Of a stretch of DNA of 64,000 nucleotides, positions 20,101-30,995 are shown piece after piece. A program made the translations under genes and the position numbers. Below the pieces are notes generated by a model. The model was not told where the DNA came from. It ran no database searches and saw only the letters and a list, made by a program, of their open reading frames with translations. Origin of the DNA: Asterias amurensis (taxonomy: Eukaryota; Echinodermata; Asteroidea; Forcipulatida; Asteriidae); NCBI RefSeq assembly GCF_032118995.1, contig NC_092667.1, forward strand, positions 8,160,857 through 8,224,856, written 5' to 3'. Within the stretch, counting starts at the first letter, position 1, and the number at the start of each line of letters is the position of its first letter.

Positions 20101-23100
20101 ATAACAGTAAAAGCTAATGTTAGATGCATAACGAAACGGCCCAACACCAGGTGAACGTCCTCCATTTATCGGACTCAATAGATCCTCACATAGGCCAAGC
20201 GTCACTGAGGATGATTGAGAGTTTGAAATTAAAGTGACTTTCAATATTTCCGGAGAGAAGAAAAACCGGAGGGGCCGGTTTGTAGGACATTTGGGTCTGA
20301 CAAAATAGTTTGCAGGACATAATAGTCGAACGTATTGGCTCATCGGACACAATGGTATGGACACACTGAGTTGTAATGGGTCGGGTATCATGGTTCAAAT
20401 ATTAATTTGTTTGATATAATAAGCTAAAGTATTACGTCTCCTGCGCCCAGGATTTAAATGCTGGAAATATAAAATAAAATAACCAGTAAGCAGTAAGCAG
20501 TAAGCAGTAATTTAAAACTGTTTTGTTAATACAAGCATGTGACAGCTGAAGCTCACAGGTGTTAAAGACAATGGACACTATTGGTAAATGGTAATTGTCG
20601 AAGACCAGTCTTTTCACTTGGTGTATCTCAACATATGCATAAAAATAACAAACCTGTGAAAATGTTGACTCAAGTTGTGAGATAATAATATTGAATATAA
20701 AACACCGTTGCTACACGAAGTTGTGTGCTTTCAGATACTTGATTTCGGGACCTCAAAATCTAATTCTGAGGTCTCAAAATCAAATTCAAATATTTTAGGG
20801 AAAATTACTTCTTTCTCGAAAACTACGTCACTTCAGAGGGAGCCGTTTCTCACAATAAGTTATACTATCAACAGCTCTCAATTGCTTGCTACCAAGTATG
20901 TTTTTATGCTAACAATTACTTTGAGTAATTACCAATAGTGTCCACAGCATTTAAACATTATGGTGCAATCGAACTAATCTTTTTGTTTCCAATGACGCAT
21001 GTATGTATCTTTAAAATGTAATGCACTTACAGTTATAGACAGATAGTGTTGCCCTGCCTCCACACACCTCATCATTGTTTCCAGAGCACTCCACATTACA
21101 GTCTCTGTCACGTTTTTGACTTCTTTGATTGATGTTGATTTCATCGGTCCCACAATAACATTGATTTCCACGTGTTAGCCCAGCAAACTTCATTTGTTGT
21201 TGCTGGCAGTGGTCTAGGCACAACCCAACGGTCATGTTCATGGCTGTTAGGGCGTTGTCATCATTAAATACTGGAGTGTTTGAAGGATTATTGTAGCATC
21301 CTATAAAACCAGGAACTGTTTAAACAGAAAACACAGAAACTGTTAAAACAGCTGAAAACGCTTTCAGTGATGCGTAACGTCCTGGTAAATGTTGTCGCCC
21401 ATTAATTATGTATATGCAACTAGAACCACAGTTATTCAAAGGTTACTATCAAAACAATTTTATCAAGAAAATAAATTTGCAGTTCCCCTTGCATTTTTAA
21501 TTTTTTTTTTAGCATTAACATACACATTTTTATTTATTAAAACCTTTATTTACACAAAATTTGTAGTTAAGCTTGTTTTAATTTATGAAAACGATATCAC
21601 TGGATCATGCATTAAAATATTTTTTTTTTTTTTTTTTTTTGGGGGGGGGGGGCGACAACGAAGACAACGAAGTATAACAGCACAGTTACAGTGATATCAT
21701 ACTTCGTTGTATATTCTGTGCGTTTTCCAGCACAAAAGTAGCGTTAGGAAACATTCAAACTTTACCTTTAAAGATAATCCAAAATAGGTGAGAATGCAAC
21801 CAATGTTGATCCTCATAATAATCCTTATTTATTGAGGCCCATGGTGCAGGTTTTCAAGTTTTCTCTGACTTGTATTAAGGTTGGTAAAAAGAGAGGAAAT
21901 ATCCACAATCAACCCGAAAAAACAGCCATACCCAGAGAATGAACCAATGAGCATTGTTATCCTGGAAGATATTCACAGGGTTCATGATAAGATGGTGTTC
22001 AAGATGCATAATGGGTATTTGTATATTATACACGTAGTTTCATGTTTGTGATTTTTTTAAATAACAATTTATTGAATGAATGAATGAATTTTTTTGAGAT
22101 TTTTGAATTTGAAACAATTAACTGTAATTCCCATTGCGCCGTCTGCAGTTTTAGGAATAAGTGAATTAAATGACATATAGGTTGGTTGTATCTTACCAGT
22201 GCAAATGAGTCCAGCCACACCAATCATACCAACACACCTAGATGGTTGTTCAACGGGCCCGTTATTACATTGTCCGAGATTGGGTTCATCTTTAATAAAA
22301 CAAAGCAAAAACCATAAAAACACAAAAATTGATTGGTCATCATAGCAATCAAAACATACATTGTACATAAACACGGCATTTCATAAATTTAGTTATTTCA
22401 TAAACAATCAAATTATTCCCCAAAATTCATGATTTTGCGTAATTCGTAAAATCTGTGTGCCTTCAGAAGAAATTGATCCCCAATTTGGAAAACAACAAAT
22501 CCTGTATTTTCCCTGGAATGTTTACTTACTCCCACGGCAACCAATCTCTCCAAGTGATCCATTATTAACTGCTTCACCGAAGTAGGAGCCTCTCCGAGCT
22601 CTTGCGAGACCGGGGAAACCAAGCTGTCTGCAAGCTACCATCGCGTCGTTTGCTCCCCAGAAATCGTTATCACACACATCCAACCATGTGCCATTCGGCT
22701 GCTGTACTTCCACGTTGCCGGAGTTTGGTGCACTTGCCGGGCCACCGAGTAGCCGTATGTTAATGAAATCTGTCACAGTCATACAAATGCAATAAACCAT
22801 TAAAAAAGTTCAGTTGTTTAAGCATTTTTATATAAAATTTACTAATCAGAACGATTGTAATGTTTGTTATGTTATGTTTTAGTACTGATATAGAAAGCAT
22901 TCAAACGGCATGGTTTTCCTTTGATTTACAGTACTATCATCTCTTTTATAAATGGAGTGTAGGCCCATGGTTGTGCAATCCACGCCCCTTCCATCAATTG
23001 AGTCAGGATCAGCCTAGCGTATCGCCCGCTTACTGCGTACAAGGAAAACTCCGATCCGTCACTTTGATTGGCAAGAATCGAGCAATGCATTGTGGGAACG

Positions 23101-25652
23101 AAAAGAAAATGGTGCTGCAAGAACGTACATCACTGGGAACGAGGTTGATACATGGTGTCCTGGTGTGGACTTAATGGGTGCGTTCGTTTAGCTTCCCTGG
23201 GTCAACCCCGGTGTGTGGTGTTTTTTCCACAGGACGAACCTGGGAAATTATCTGCACACGTTCGTCCTGGTAAAAAAAAACCGCCACACACCGGGGTCTC
23301 CCAGGGAAGCTAAACGAACGCACCCAATAGTAAAAGGGACTTCCGCCACTGACCAATGGGGTCTTGCATAAAAGTCATGATCCTGGCTAGCTCATAACAA
23401 AACCGTCAAGGCGTTGGTTCAGAGCGTCTCACACCACGCACGCATACAAACAACTAGCGCATTTTGTAAACATAGACTCACATAGCTCGGGTTGGTAGCG
23501 AAATAACGTATGCAAAGCAAAGAAAAAACAAGCTAAAAAACAAAACAAATTATAAATAACTGAAAATGAAACTCAAACGCTTTGGCCAAGGCCACCATAC
23601 TCATCTGTTCAAGAAGATCAGCCATGCAAGGAATTTTTTTTAACAACAATGCATGACTAGTTTGTACTTCGAAACCCTGTTCAACTTAAAATACCGTTTG
23701 GTGTCACATTCTGAGAAAAGCAAAAGTTATATTCAAGAACATAACATTAAATCTGATGCCATTTTCTGTATTCCCTGAATGCGCATGTTGTAGAATGTGT
23801 TTTAATTTGCAAATGTTGAATGAATTGATAAGAAGGATATTGTGCGAAATCTTACTATATAAACACACGTCATGGGTCGCAGAGTAACTTGTGTTTCCTG
23901 CATAGACAAACAAAATGACCCTCAACATCCGGGTAGTATTTCCCTAAATGTAAGGTACTGATGCAATGAACGTTATGAGACAGGTGCATTTTAAAAACTG
24001 CAGTTCTTATCTATAATACACAGCTTTTGTAAAAAAAAAAAACTTGTATTATCAGGTTGTGTTTTTCTTGTCCATTAAAGGGACACGTTGCCTTGGATTG
24101 GGCGAGTTGGTCTATGCAAAGCGTTTGAAACTGTTTGTTATAAAGGTTATGAAGATGTCCTAAAAGTATAAAAAATGTTCCAAACAATAATATGCATCGT
24201 AACATGCATTCACCACATCAACATCTAGAACGCGATCAGGTCTTGATGTAAAAGCAAGTCTAGCGTTGAACTATGACGAGTTTGTTCCTTCACCAGTTGA
24301 TGTAGACTATTTGAATCACTGATATGTTGTAAATCAGCAAACAGCTTAGAATTGTTCTTTTCAAAATTCCAATCTATATTAAAGTCACTGATGATTCTAT
24401 GGCCAGAGAAGCTTTCCAACGGCAAGCTCCAGAGTAATTCATCAAATTTCTCAATGAAGTTGGAACCAGTTGGTGGTCAATAAACCGTACCTACAAGCCA
24501 GCTTTCTGCACTAATGTTACATGTCATCCATACACTTTCAAGTTGAGTACTCACAGCAACATCATTGTTTAAAGGAACACGTTGCCTTGGATCGGACGAG
24601 TTGGTCAAAACAAAAGCGTTTGTAACCGTTTTTTATAAAATGCATATGGTTGGAAAGATGTTTTGAAAGTAGAATACAATGATCCACACAAGTTTGTCTC
24701 CAAATTGCGTGGTTTTCCTTCTACTGTGCGAACTAACATGGTCGGCCATTTATGAGAGTCAAAATTTTGACCCCCATAAATTAATGGCCGACGTGTTAGT
24801 CGACGAGGTAAAAGGAAAACCACGCAATTTCGAGGCATGTTTGTGTGAATCATTGTATTCTACTTTTACAACATCTTTCTACCCATATGCATTTTATAAA
24901 AAACGGTTACAAACGCTTTTCAAAGACCAACTCGACCGAGGATCAAGTTCAGGTTTCATGGCAAGGAGCACACCCCCTCCCCCGGAGCCGCGATCTTTGC
25001 GAGCAATGACAAACTCCTGAAGGATTGCAGAGTTCGGAACATCATGTGTCAGCCATGTTTCAGTTATTCCAATAACATCGATGTTCTGGGAGGTGACTAC
25101 CCCTTGAAGTTCTATCAGTTTATTTTTAATATGATATCTATAATTTGTTGACATGGTTGAGAAATCTTATGGGGGTATATTATCACCCAAGATCATCTCT
25201 AGGTCATCAAATTCAAAGTCGAAATAGAGGTTAAAAAAAGGCTATCAAACCTAAACATATTCATCCAAATAAGCACGGACAAACTTGGAAAGCTTCAATT
25301 TCCTTTCCAAAGACACCAATTTCAAACAATTTGACCCAATGGTTATCGATGTATGGTCGTTTGAATATTGGCGGTCGCATGCGCATTTTTGACCATCAAC
25401 GAGAAAGAGCATGCCGTAGGGCGAAAACCATTTGCATTGGATGGAGCTAAAATTCGAAATTGAAGCATGCAATTGAGCCAAGATTACCCCATAAAATTTG
25501 AGCAAATTTGAAAAGGGTAATTGACAGGAATGACCCAATTTAAAAAAAATTCACTTTCATATTTTCAAGGATAAACGCTCACCTTTACGTTCCTGTGCCA
25601 ATACAAACGCCACCATGCAATACACAACACCTACGATGTAGGCTGGCACCAT
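13597..25652 (-). CDS. Gene B: SRCR-WSC-CCP type I membrane receptor with multi-tyrosine tail
   Basis: Complete gene of eight coding exons: 25652-25583, 22769-22530, 22289-22197, 21315-21031, 20204-20004, 19653-19588, 18376-18295 and 14155-13597. The lengths sum to 1596 bp, 531 residues plus stop, with every phase consistent. Layout: signal peptide (1-20), SRCR (29-134), WSC (135-229), CCP (230-297), short linker (297-319), transmembrane helix (320-342), RRKRRR stop-transfer, then a cytoplasmic tail to 531. The tail has 13 tyrosines, many in YxxL/V or YxxP contexts, suggesting phosphotyrosine signalling through SH2 adaptors. The ATG has A at -3 and G at +4. It is paralogous to gene A downstream, with matching domain order, exon borders and phases. 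I know of no named vertebrate gene with this exact architecture. An innate-immune or scavenger role is inferred. Confidence 0.88.
14452..17682. mobile_element. Foldback element 1, 3.2 kb, TTAA-flanked
   Basis: TTAA flanks (14448-14451 and 17683-17686). Ends GAGTCAGTTCAGGTAAATAA and the inverse. The arms stay complementary for over 1 kb, for example TTGCCATGGTTACGGCTCAT at left and its inverse near 17545. The right arm carries an extra tandem copy (17090-17400 resembles 17400-17600). The centre holds MITE-1 copy b. No transposase frame. Confidence 0.7.
15910..16132. mobile_element. MITE-1 copy b, internally deleted
   Basis: Both ends present (AGGAACACGTTGCCTTGGAT and inverse) next to TTAA; the central half of the palindrome is missing, leaving 223 bp. 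Inserted in the centre of foldback element 1, so younger than it. Confidence 0.72.
17700..17876. mobile_element. Inverted-repeat MITE, TCGATTT..CAAAGAGTTAGGAC family, copy 1
   Basis: CAGTCGATTTAACAAAGAGT on the left and TTTTGTGAAATCGACGGCTG on the right, with palindromic AGTTAGGACGAGTAACTCGT in the middle. A second copy is at 44264-44418. Confidence 0.62.
18295..18376 (-). CDS. Gene B exon 7: transmembrane helix
   Basis: Encodes TIAGIVVACLVVF then SFLGLMVIVV, 23 uncharged residues, followed by RRKR. It enters in phase 1 and leaves in phase 2 at a GTAAGT donor, the only phase change in the gene. Confidence 0.87.
18657..19016 (-). mobile_element. MITE-3 copy, inverted (TTAA-flanked)
   Basis: TTAA on both sides (18653-18656, 19017-19020). 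Contains CTCGATATCGAGATTTG, CGGTCATCGGAGTC and ACGTTTCGCCGTGTC, matching the copies in genes C and D in reverse. Lies in gene B intron 6. Confidence 0.7.
19278..19303. repeat. GACGGACG microsatellite
   Basis: CACGGACGGACAGACGGACG and one more unit. Confidence 0.5.
19588..19653 (-). CDS. Gene B exon 6: membrane-proximal linker
   Basis: 22 codons encoding MVSLTTQDPREDYGNNSAS and a few more residues, with one N-glycosylation sequon (NNS). Phase 1 at both ends. It joins the CCP exon to the membrane helix. Confidence 0.78.
19745..19952. repeat. GGTCAGATCTGACC palindromic repeat cluster
   Basis: Repeated GACCTGG/CCAGGTCA and GGTCAGATCTGACC units in both orientations, between the CCP and linker exons of gene B. 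Looks like a degenerate MITE. Confidence 0.45.
20004..20204 (-). CDS. Gene B exon 5: CCP/sushi domain
   Basis: Encodes VTLGLCEDL, ISFYCYEGFELFG, LLRC and TQWDNPTPYC: four CCP cysteines and the conserved Trp. It begins like its gene A counterpart (VTLGLC against VHLGFC). 201 bp, phase 1 at both ends, GTAAGT donor. Confidence 0.88.
20566..20950 (+). mobile_element. MITE-2 copy (TTAA-flanked)
   Basis: TTAA at 20562-20565 and 20951-20954. Ends AGACAATGGACACTATTGG and ACCAATAGTGTCCACAGCAT, with the full set of internal landmarks. Lies in gene B intron 4. Confidence 0.75.
21031..21315 (-). CDS. Gene B exon 4: WSC domain
   Basis: Encodes FIGCYNN, VGLCLDHC, NQCYCGTDE, DCNVEC and NDEVCGG, ending LSVYN: eight cysteines in WSC spacing. 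285 bp, phase 1 at both ends, GTAAGT donor. Confidence 0.9.
21620..21652. repeat. Poly-T followed by poly-G
   Basis: A run of about 21 T directly followed by about 12 G in gene B intron 3. Homopolymer length is uncertain in any assembly. Confidence 0.6.
22197..22289 (-). CDS. Gene B exon 3: SRCR domain, C-terminal part
   Basis: Encodes EPNLGQCNNGPVEQPSRC and GVAGLICT, completing the six-cysteine SRCR. 93 bp, phase 1 at both ends. The split matches gene A; in vertebrates, splitting over two exons is the mark of group A SRCR domains. Confidence 0.87.
22530..22769 (-). CDS. Gene B exon 2: SRCR domain, N-terminal part
   Basis: Encodes IRLLGGPASAPNSGNVEV, GTWLDVC and AMVACRQLGFPG, the diagnostic SRCR start, with three cysteines. 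240 bp, phase 1 at both ends, GTAAGT donor. Confidence 0.9.
23175..23326. mobile_element. Hairpin MITE, TGGGTGCGTTCGTTTAGC ends, copy 1
   Basis: 152 bp. TGGGTGCGTTCGTTTAGCTT then CCGGTGTGTGG, mirrored on the right; a small inner hairpin around GGACGAAC. A second copy is at 52936-53087. Confidence 0.72.
24079..24190 (+). mobile_element. MITE-1 copy g, left end only
   Basis: TTAA then AGGGACACGTTGCCTTGGAT and GGCGAGTTGGTCTATGCAAA; the right part is lost. Confidence 0.6.
24227..25240 (-). mobile_element. LINE endonuclease fragment, split by MITE-1
   Basis: The minus strand encodes MSTNYRYHIKNKLIELQG, IDVIGITETWLTHDVPNSA and GSGGGGVLLAM. After a MITE-1 insertion it continues with ESVWMTCNIS, SDFNIDW and STLDLLL. 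This is the APE-type endonuclease of a CR1/L2-like LINE. It has stops (one interrupts VGTVY-PP) and no reverse transcriptase, so it is dead. Confidence 0.7.
24573..24937. mobile_element. MITE-1 copy c, right end truncated
   Basis: Left TTAA (24569-24572) and AGGAACACGTTGCCTTGGAT; the palindrome is kept until CAACTCGACCGA, where it stops short of its usual end and LINE sequence resumes. Inserted in the LINE endonuclease. Confidence 0.7.
25583..25652 (-). CDS. Gene B exon 1: signal peptide
   Basis: Encodes MVPAYIVGVVYCMVAFVLAQ then ERK, a classic signal peptide with likely cleavage after the Ala-rich end. Phase 1 GTGAGC donor. No upstream in-frame methionine is needed. Confidence 0.85.
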
Positions 25653-25734
25653 TGTGATCGTTAATAGTCTTCCAGTTGCCGCATTTATTTCCTGCCCTCT
25701 TGGCAGATGTTGTAGGCTACTGCTGTTGGCGACT

Positions 25735-25748
25735 GCTATATTTAAACG
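25735..25748 (-). promoter_or_regulatory. Candidate TATA-like box of gene B
   Basis: The minus strand reads TTTAAATATAG about 85 bp upstream of the gene B ATG. It is a moderate TATA match only; there is no independent support. Confidence 0.3.
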
Positions 25749-26245
25749 GGTCACCCCTATGTTCAACAACCCGTGTTCCGAAATCCCAGTGATTTACTCG
25801 CTCGATGGGGTAAGGGTGTGTCCATGGTGTGTCAGGGCACAAGGGTGTTGGAACACAAGGGTGTCTCTCTCCTCCTGGATAAAAAGAGATAAAGGGTCAA
25901 TTCAATCATTACATAAAATGGCGAAGTCCTCGCTATTGTTCATCAAGAAGTGTTGTATATGATGTCAATTCACGTCGTGCATAATATCCAGTGTTTGTTC
26001 ATCCATTGCTCGTCCGAGAACCATTCAATACAGTTTGTATACGACGGCACTTGAGAGGACCCACATACCGGTACAGTGTTGCTCCTGCGAAGTGTAACAC
26101 ACCCAGGTGACCTGTCTGCGTGTATCACTGACGTTGCTGTTTACTTGTAATCGATTGACATGTACTTTACGAGCGTATAATACTACTTGTTGTATTCAGT
26201 GTATTCGCTGGTTAACAGCTCATTTGGTGATGGGTGGGTTAGTTC

Positions 26246-26884
26246 TATCATGGAGGAAGGAATAGAAGGAGCTCGAACGACTGGACATCAAAAGTCGCAC
26301 GTGCGGTACCGCGGTCGTTTAACAACACCTCGTAATCACCCACATACCTTATACAGACAATGGGCGACCTGGCGTATGTGAGTTTGCGCGTGCGCACTTG
26401 GTTCTTCACTCAACCATGGTGTCGTATGTCGTATGGATATAATACAGAAAAACAACTTTTTTGAGACCTGATAAAAATTGTGTACACTTGTGCTCACCAA
26501 ATCGAAAAACACAATTGAATACTAACTACCCTCGTGTGCTTATACCAAAATTTTGAACCACCGCTAGTGACCGAAAAGTTACAAAAAATGAAAAAATATG
26601 CCATGATGTTTCAGTGAAACACCACAAATGGTAAATGAAAACGTGTGTATTCACAATTCTTGTCTCCAATGATTCAACTTTACATAAAGGCAACGGTGCA
26701 GAGCGGCAGTACCGCACGTTCTGTACAAAGAAATCGAATCCTGCTCGTTAATCGGCCGTCCAGCTGGAGGTCTCCTATCTTTTTCCACTGGTTAGACGGG
26801 GGCATTGTCAGGGTATTCTTTTGTTACTCTGCGGTTCTGTGGGTCATTCGAGCTCCTTCTATTCCTTCCTCCATGGTTCTATAT
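26246..26884. mobile_element. Inverted-repeat unit, GGAAGGAATAGAAGGAGCTC ends
   Basis: ATGGAGGAAGGAATAGAAGG with AGCTCGAA at left, inverse at 26847-26880; an inner pair (CACGTGCGGTACCGC near 26298, CAGTACCGCACGTT near 26707) keeps the mirror order. No coding capacity. Confidence 0.5.
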
Positions 26885-27399
26885 GGCTGTTTGTACTCAG
26901 CTGTAAACTGCAGAAACGATGTGGAAGTAGACTTGGTTACAAGTCTGCGGTCGTGGCTCTTAGTCTATCCGACAGCCAACACATTATTGCCAAAAAAAGC
27001 ACCCTTACCTCCGTCATTGGCATAAGATCACATGGGATTGCGAGTTAGAAAGCGTGTTATAGCAAATCTGCGCAGGGGGAAATTATGCCTGGCTGATGCA
27101 GAGAAATAACCGCAGACTCAGACTTGAATTCAAGTCTAGTGTGGAAGCAGAACTGAAGCAGGAAGACATGCATAAAATCGTGTGTGTACCATGTACATAA
27201 CCTATTCAACCCTTCGGTGCTAATCTGTTGAACTCTTTTGTTAACAAAAGCACCAATAGATCCTTTCACACTGAGTCTGCACAATTATGCAGTGGAAACC
27301 AAGCGTGTCAGTAACGGACGTCGCCTACAGGAGGGATTATTTTGTAGAGAGTATTATATTTCTCACATAACTGTAGTTTTAAATATCCTTTTAAACTTA

Positions 27400-28170
27400 A
27401 AGTGCTCAAACTTCGCCACATTATCCACCTCCTTACGAAGATCGGTCACTTTATGCTTCTCTTACACGGCAAATATGCCAGCGAATATGCTATCGGAAGG
27501 AAATATTTGACAATCGCTCAAGCCGTTCGCCGTGTCTTCGTAAGCGTTGGTAACAAAACTCGGAAACTTCACAAATTATTCCCCACATCCTTACGAAGAT
27601 CGCTCAATTTACAAACCGGTTTGTAAACTTCAGCGAATGTTGCAAAGACGGTCATTCGGCGTGATTTCGTAAGCATTGGTAACGTTGGTAAAGTGTGCGT
27701 AAGCGTTTGCAACGTACGTAAAGGCATTGACAAGCGTTGGTAAAGCATTCGTAATATATTGGTAAGATATTGGTAAGAAGAGGGCCGACCGAGGACGATC
27801 GAGGGGTGAGACCCGATTCAAATAGTCACTATCCAACCGCCATTTTGGACGAATTCAACGCGAAATTCAAATACTCATGTTCGCAAGAACATTCGCCACT
27901 CTGTTAGAGGGGCAAACGAAGCGCTTCCGTACATTCAGCGAATGTTGTGAAGACGGTAATTCGCCATCGATTTGCGTAAGCATTTGGTAAGCCATTGGTG
28001 AGCAATTGGTACTGTTGGTAAAGCGTACGTATTATGCATAAGATATTGGTAAGGAGAGGTTTAAGGATGACCGAGAACATATTCACTACAAGTAGCAACT
28101 TTTGGGCGAATTCATCGCGAATTTCAAACATTCATATTCGCAAGATATTCACCCAAGTGTGAGAGTAGCA
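27400..28170. repeat. Degenerate decamer tract, inverted relative of 600-960
   Basis: Repeated GTAAGCATTGGTAACG-like words. The part around 27590-27670, with TTTACAAACCGGTTTGTAAA and CAACATTCGC-type neighbours, is the inverse of the tract at the left edge of the window. Confidence 0.55.
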
Positions 28171-28529
28171 TTACAGTTCCCCACTTGGCCGCCTACCATG
28201 GCAAGATCGGGTTGTTTGAGCACATGAACTCATGTAACTCATGATTTACTTTTTATGAACTCTGGGGACATCCCGTGAACTCATGATTTAGTTTTATGTA
28301 TTCATGTGTGAATAAACATGTAGAAGTTTATGTGTCAAACAAATGATAAAATGGTTTTGATTTGTTCTTATTGTGACCCACTCTCTGGCGTCACCGTCTG
28401 ACTATTCTTCGCTCCTCCTCTCCTCTTCCTCTCTGGCCATCTCATCTTCCGCGGCCCGTTATTCTGTGTCTTCTTCGGCATCTTGGAGATGAAATGATGG
28501 CACTCGTCCGTCGTTTTTTTTTTATACTG

Positions 28530-29520
28530 AAGAAATCAGTGCGCACAACGTACGTACGTTGCAAGTGCGAAGCACGTGTGGAGCACGTGCTTACTCGGTG
28601 CGGTCCACGTGAGTTCTGCGTGCTCATTGGACAGCTGAACTGGGGAAGTGCCGAGTAAGCACGGACTACGCACTAATGACGTGCGTAGCACGCACGTGTT
28701 AAAGTGCGCCGTCCGTGGAGCAAGTGACCGTTGGAAACATTAAAAGGACTCACGGAGTCAGTGCGTTGTGCGCTCGTTGGCTGTAGAGGGCACGCGCGTC
28801 ACCCGTACGTCACCCGTACTGGGGGTGAATCCGTACGGGTGACACAGAGAAAGTTCCTCATGCACTAAAAGTGCTACGTCGTGTCTGCTTGCTCCCAAAT
28901 CCGTACTGAGGCGGTACTCACCACGTACGGATCCCAAAATCTTGCCCACGTTTTTGCAAGTAGACAGCACGCACTTGCACGTACGGCGGGTTGGGACCGC
29001 CGCTGTAAAGCCAGGCGTGGCGTGCGGGCCACGTACTTACACCTTGCGCAGACCGTGCGAGTGACGTGCGTTGACGTACTTCATCCCTGCTCTTGCCACT
29101 CCCTCCCCACGTTTTCAGAAAAACGTGGCGGCCGTGACCTCCTCAAAACACGTACTGACAAAAAACACGCACGGTGGGTTGTGACCGAGGCTTAAGTGAC
29201 CAGCACGTGTAATAAGTACGGCCGCCTCCGTACGATAACGTGGCAATCACAAGATTATCGTACTTTGTAAGCATGTTGTAAGCATATACAACTCACTTAC
29301 AACGTGCGCAACGTACGATGCCCGTAACCGCTCGCGGCCAGGCATGTTGTGCGGGCCACGGACTTGCGCAAACCGTACGAATGACGTGAGTTGACGTACT
29401 CGATCCTCCCTGCTCTTGCCACTCCAGAAAAACGTGGCGGCCGTGGCGTCCCCCCAAAACGCACGGCCAAAAAACTACGCACGATGGGTTGTGACCGAGG
29501 CTTAAAGGAATAAATAAATG
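28530..29520. repeat. CpG-rich block with many ACGTACGG/CACGTACG words and an internal duplication
   Basis: Unusually GC- and CpG-rich for this window. CCACGTACTTACACCTTGCG through GTTGTGACCGAGGCTTAA (29030-29195) recurs at 29355-29505 in altered form. ACGT and CACGTG words are very frequent. Confidence 0.55.
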
Positions 29521-29589
29521 ACGTCAAGTGAGAACAGCTCCACTACTAAACTATTATTTAGCTGAGTTGTTCAAAATTGTTAGGGAATT

Positions 29590-30995
29590 AAATCTTAAAG
29601 TCAGAGATACATGATTTCAGTAAAGGATAACGCCCGAGGTTACACGAGGGCGAAGCCCATGGTAATTCGTACCCACGATCCGAATGGCGAGTTCATCGAG
29701 AGCATTGTGCAACTTAACCCACACCTGAAACGTCATGCTATTCTTAAATGCTCACATATTTTGCACGAATGGCGCGATATTGTTTAATTTTAAACACAAT
29801 TTGTTCACTCCAGTGAACACCACTCAAAGTAAATTCAAGTGATAGAAAGTGACTACCTCGATGTGACTACCTGACCTACCGTACCAGCCGATAATTTTTA
29901 GACATTTCGGACATAACCTTGAATAACACATTAATTAAGCTAACATAATGACCAACCATCAGTTAAATTTATGTTATTATATAATGACAGTGAAAGAAGT
30001 GTCTTTGCAAACTTGTTTTTGAGGGAGTTTACTCACTTACCGTGTTTGTTTAGGTTAAATTAAGCATTTGAATTACTTTTATAAAGTATACTGGATAAAA
30101 CGAAAATAACTGACTTTCAGACCTGCTCAAATAACTGTTGTAGTTAACTAACACGTTTAAACATCTCAGCTAAATAATTTAATAATGTAGTTGTCCACTT
30201 CTGGAAAGTCTTTACGATCATAAAACATGCTTGACTCCAACATGTGTCAAATACAAAATAACGGTATATGTCGTCATTTGCGTCATTGACGTCATATGTT
30301 TTTTTTTCCTAATTTCTATTATTTTGCACGACTGATGCTATGTGGACAGTTTGACCTGTTTGCACGATGGGTGAATAGTTTTTCCCATCGCGCCATTCGT
30401 GCAAAATAATGGAGCGATTAAACAACAGCATGACGTCATAGGTGTGGGTTAAATATGCTTAATTTATAATACAGACAAACACAAACGGTCAATATATTAT
30501 CAGAAATTTAACTGAAATGGTTGGTCAACCCAAATAGTTAAGTAAACTTTGTTAATTAAAGTTATGTCCGAAATTTATGAAACAACCAACTGGTAGGTCA
30601 CTTCTTTTATCTTGAATCGTCACATTTGTTTTATTGTGTAGACCGAGCAATTCGGCTACAACATCATCCGTGTCATAATCACTTTTTATATACCTCATGT
30701 ATAGAATCCTCTAATTTGATTGGTTTAAAATTGAGTCATGGAAATAGCCATGCTTCCTCTTTTTATATCAAGATGACGTCATAGCCCGGGGCACAGTCAA
30801 TCGACTATGCCCGCCCCGAAAATCACGGTCGCAAATAGGTTGTTCGTGTGAACTGAATGATGTACATGTACGACTAGCGTTCCGTGTCATCTTCGCAGAC
30901 AACCTTTCCCCGTAGTCAGGGTTGTTGATTAGAGGAAAATTTATTCAGTATATAAAAGACTAGCTTCGGGCATACTCATGGTTTTGACATCACCT
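29590..30995. repeat. Long dispersed repeat, copy 1
   Basis: Shares with 53150-54045 the order TTACTCACTTACC, CATCGCGCCATTCGTGCAAA, AACA-GCATGACGTCA, GTACGACTAGC, CGTAGTCAG and CATGGTTTTGACATCACCT. No coding capacity seen. Confidence 0.5.

Noticed and set aside
21620-21652. Poly-T/poly-G run as a processed retrocopy tail
   Set aside because: No upstream transcript-like sequence or target duplication seen; simple repeat or assembly artefact is enough.
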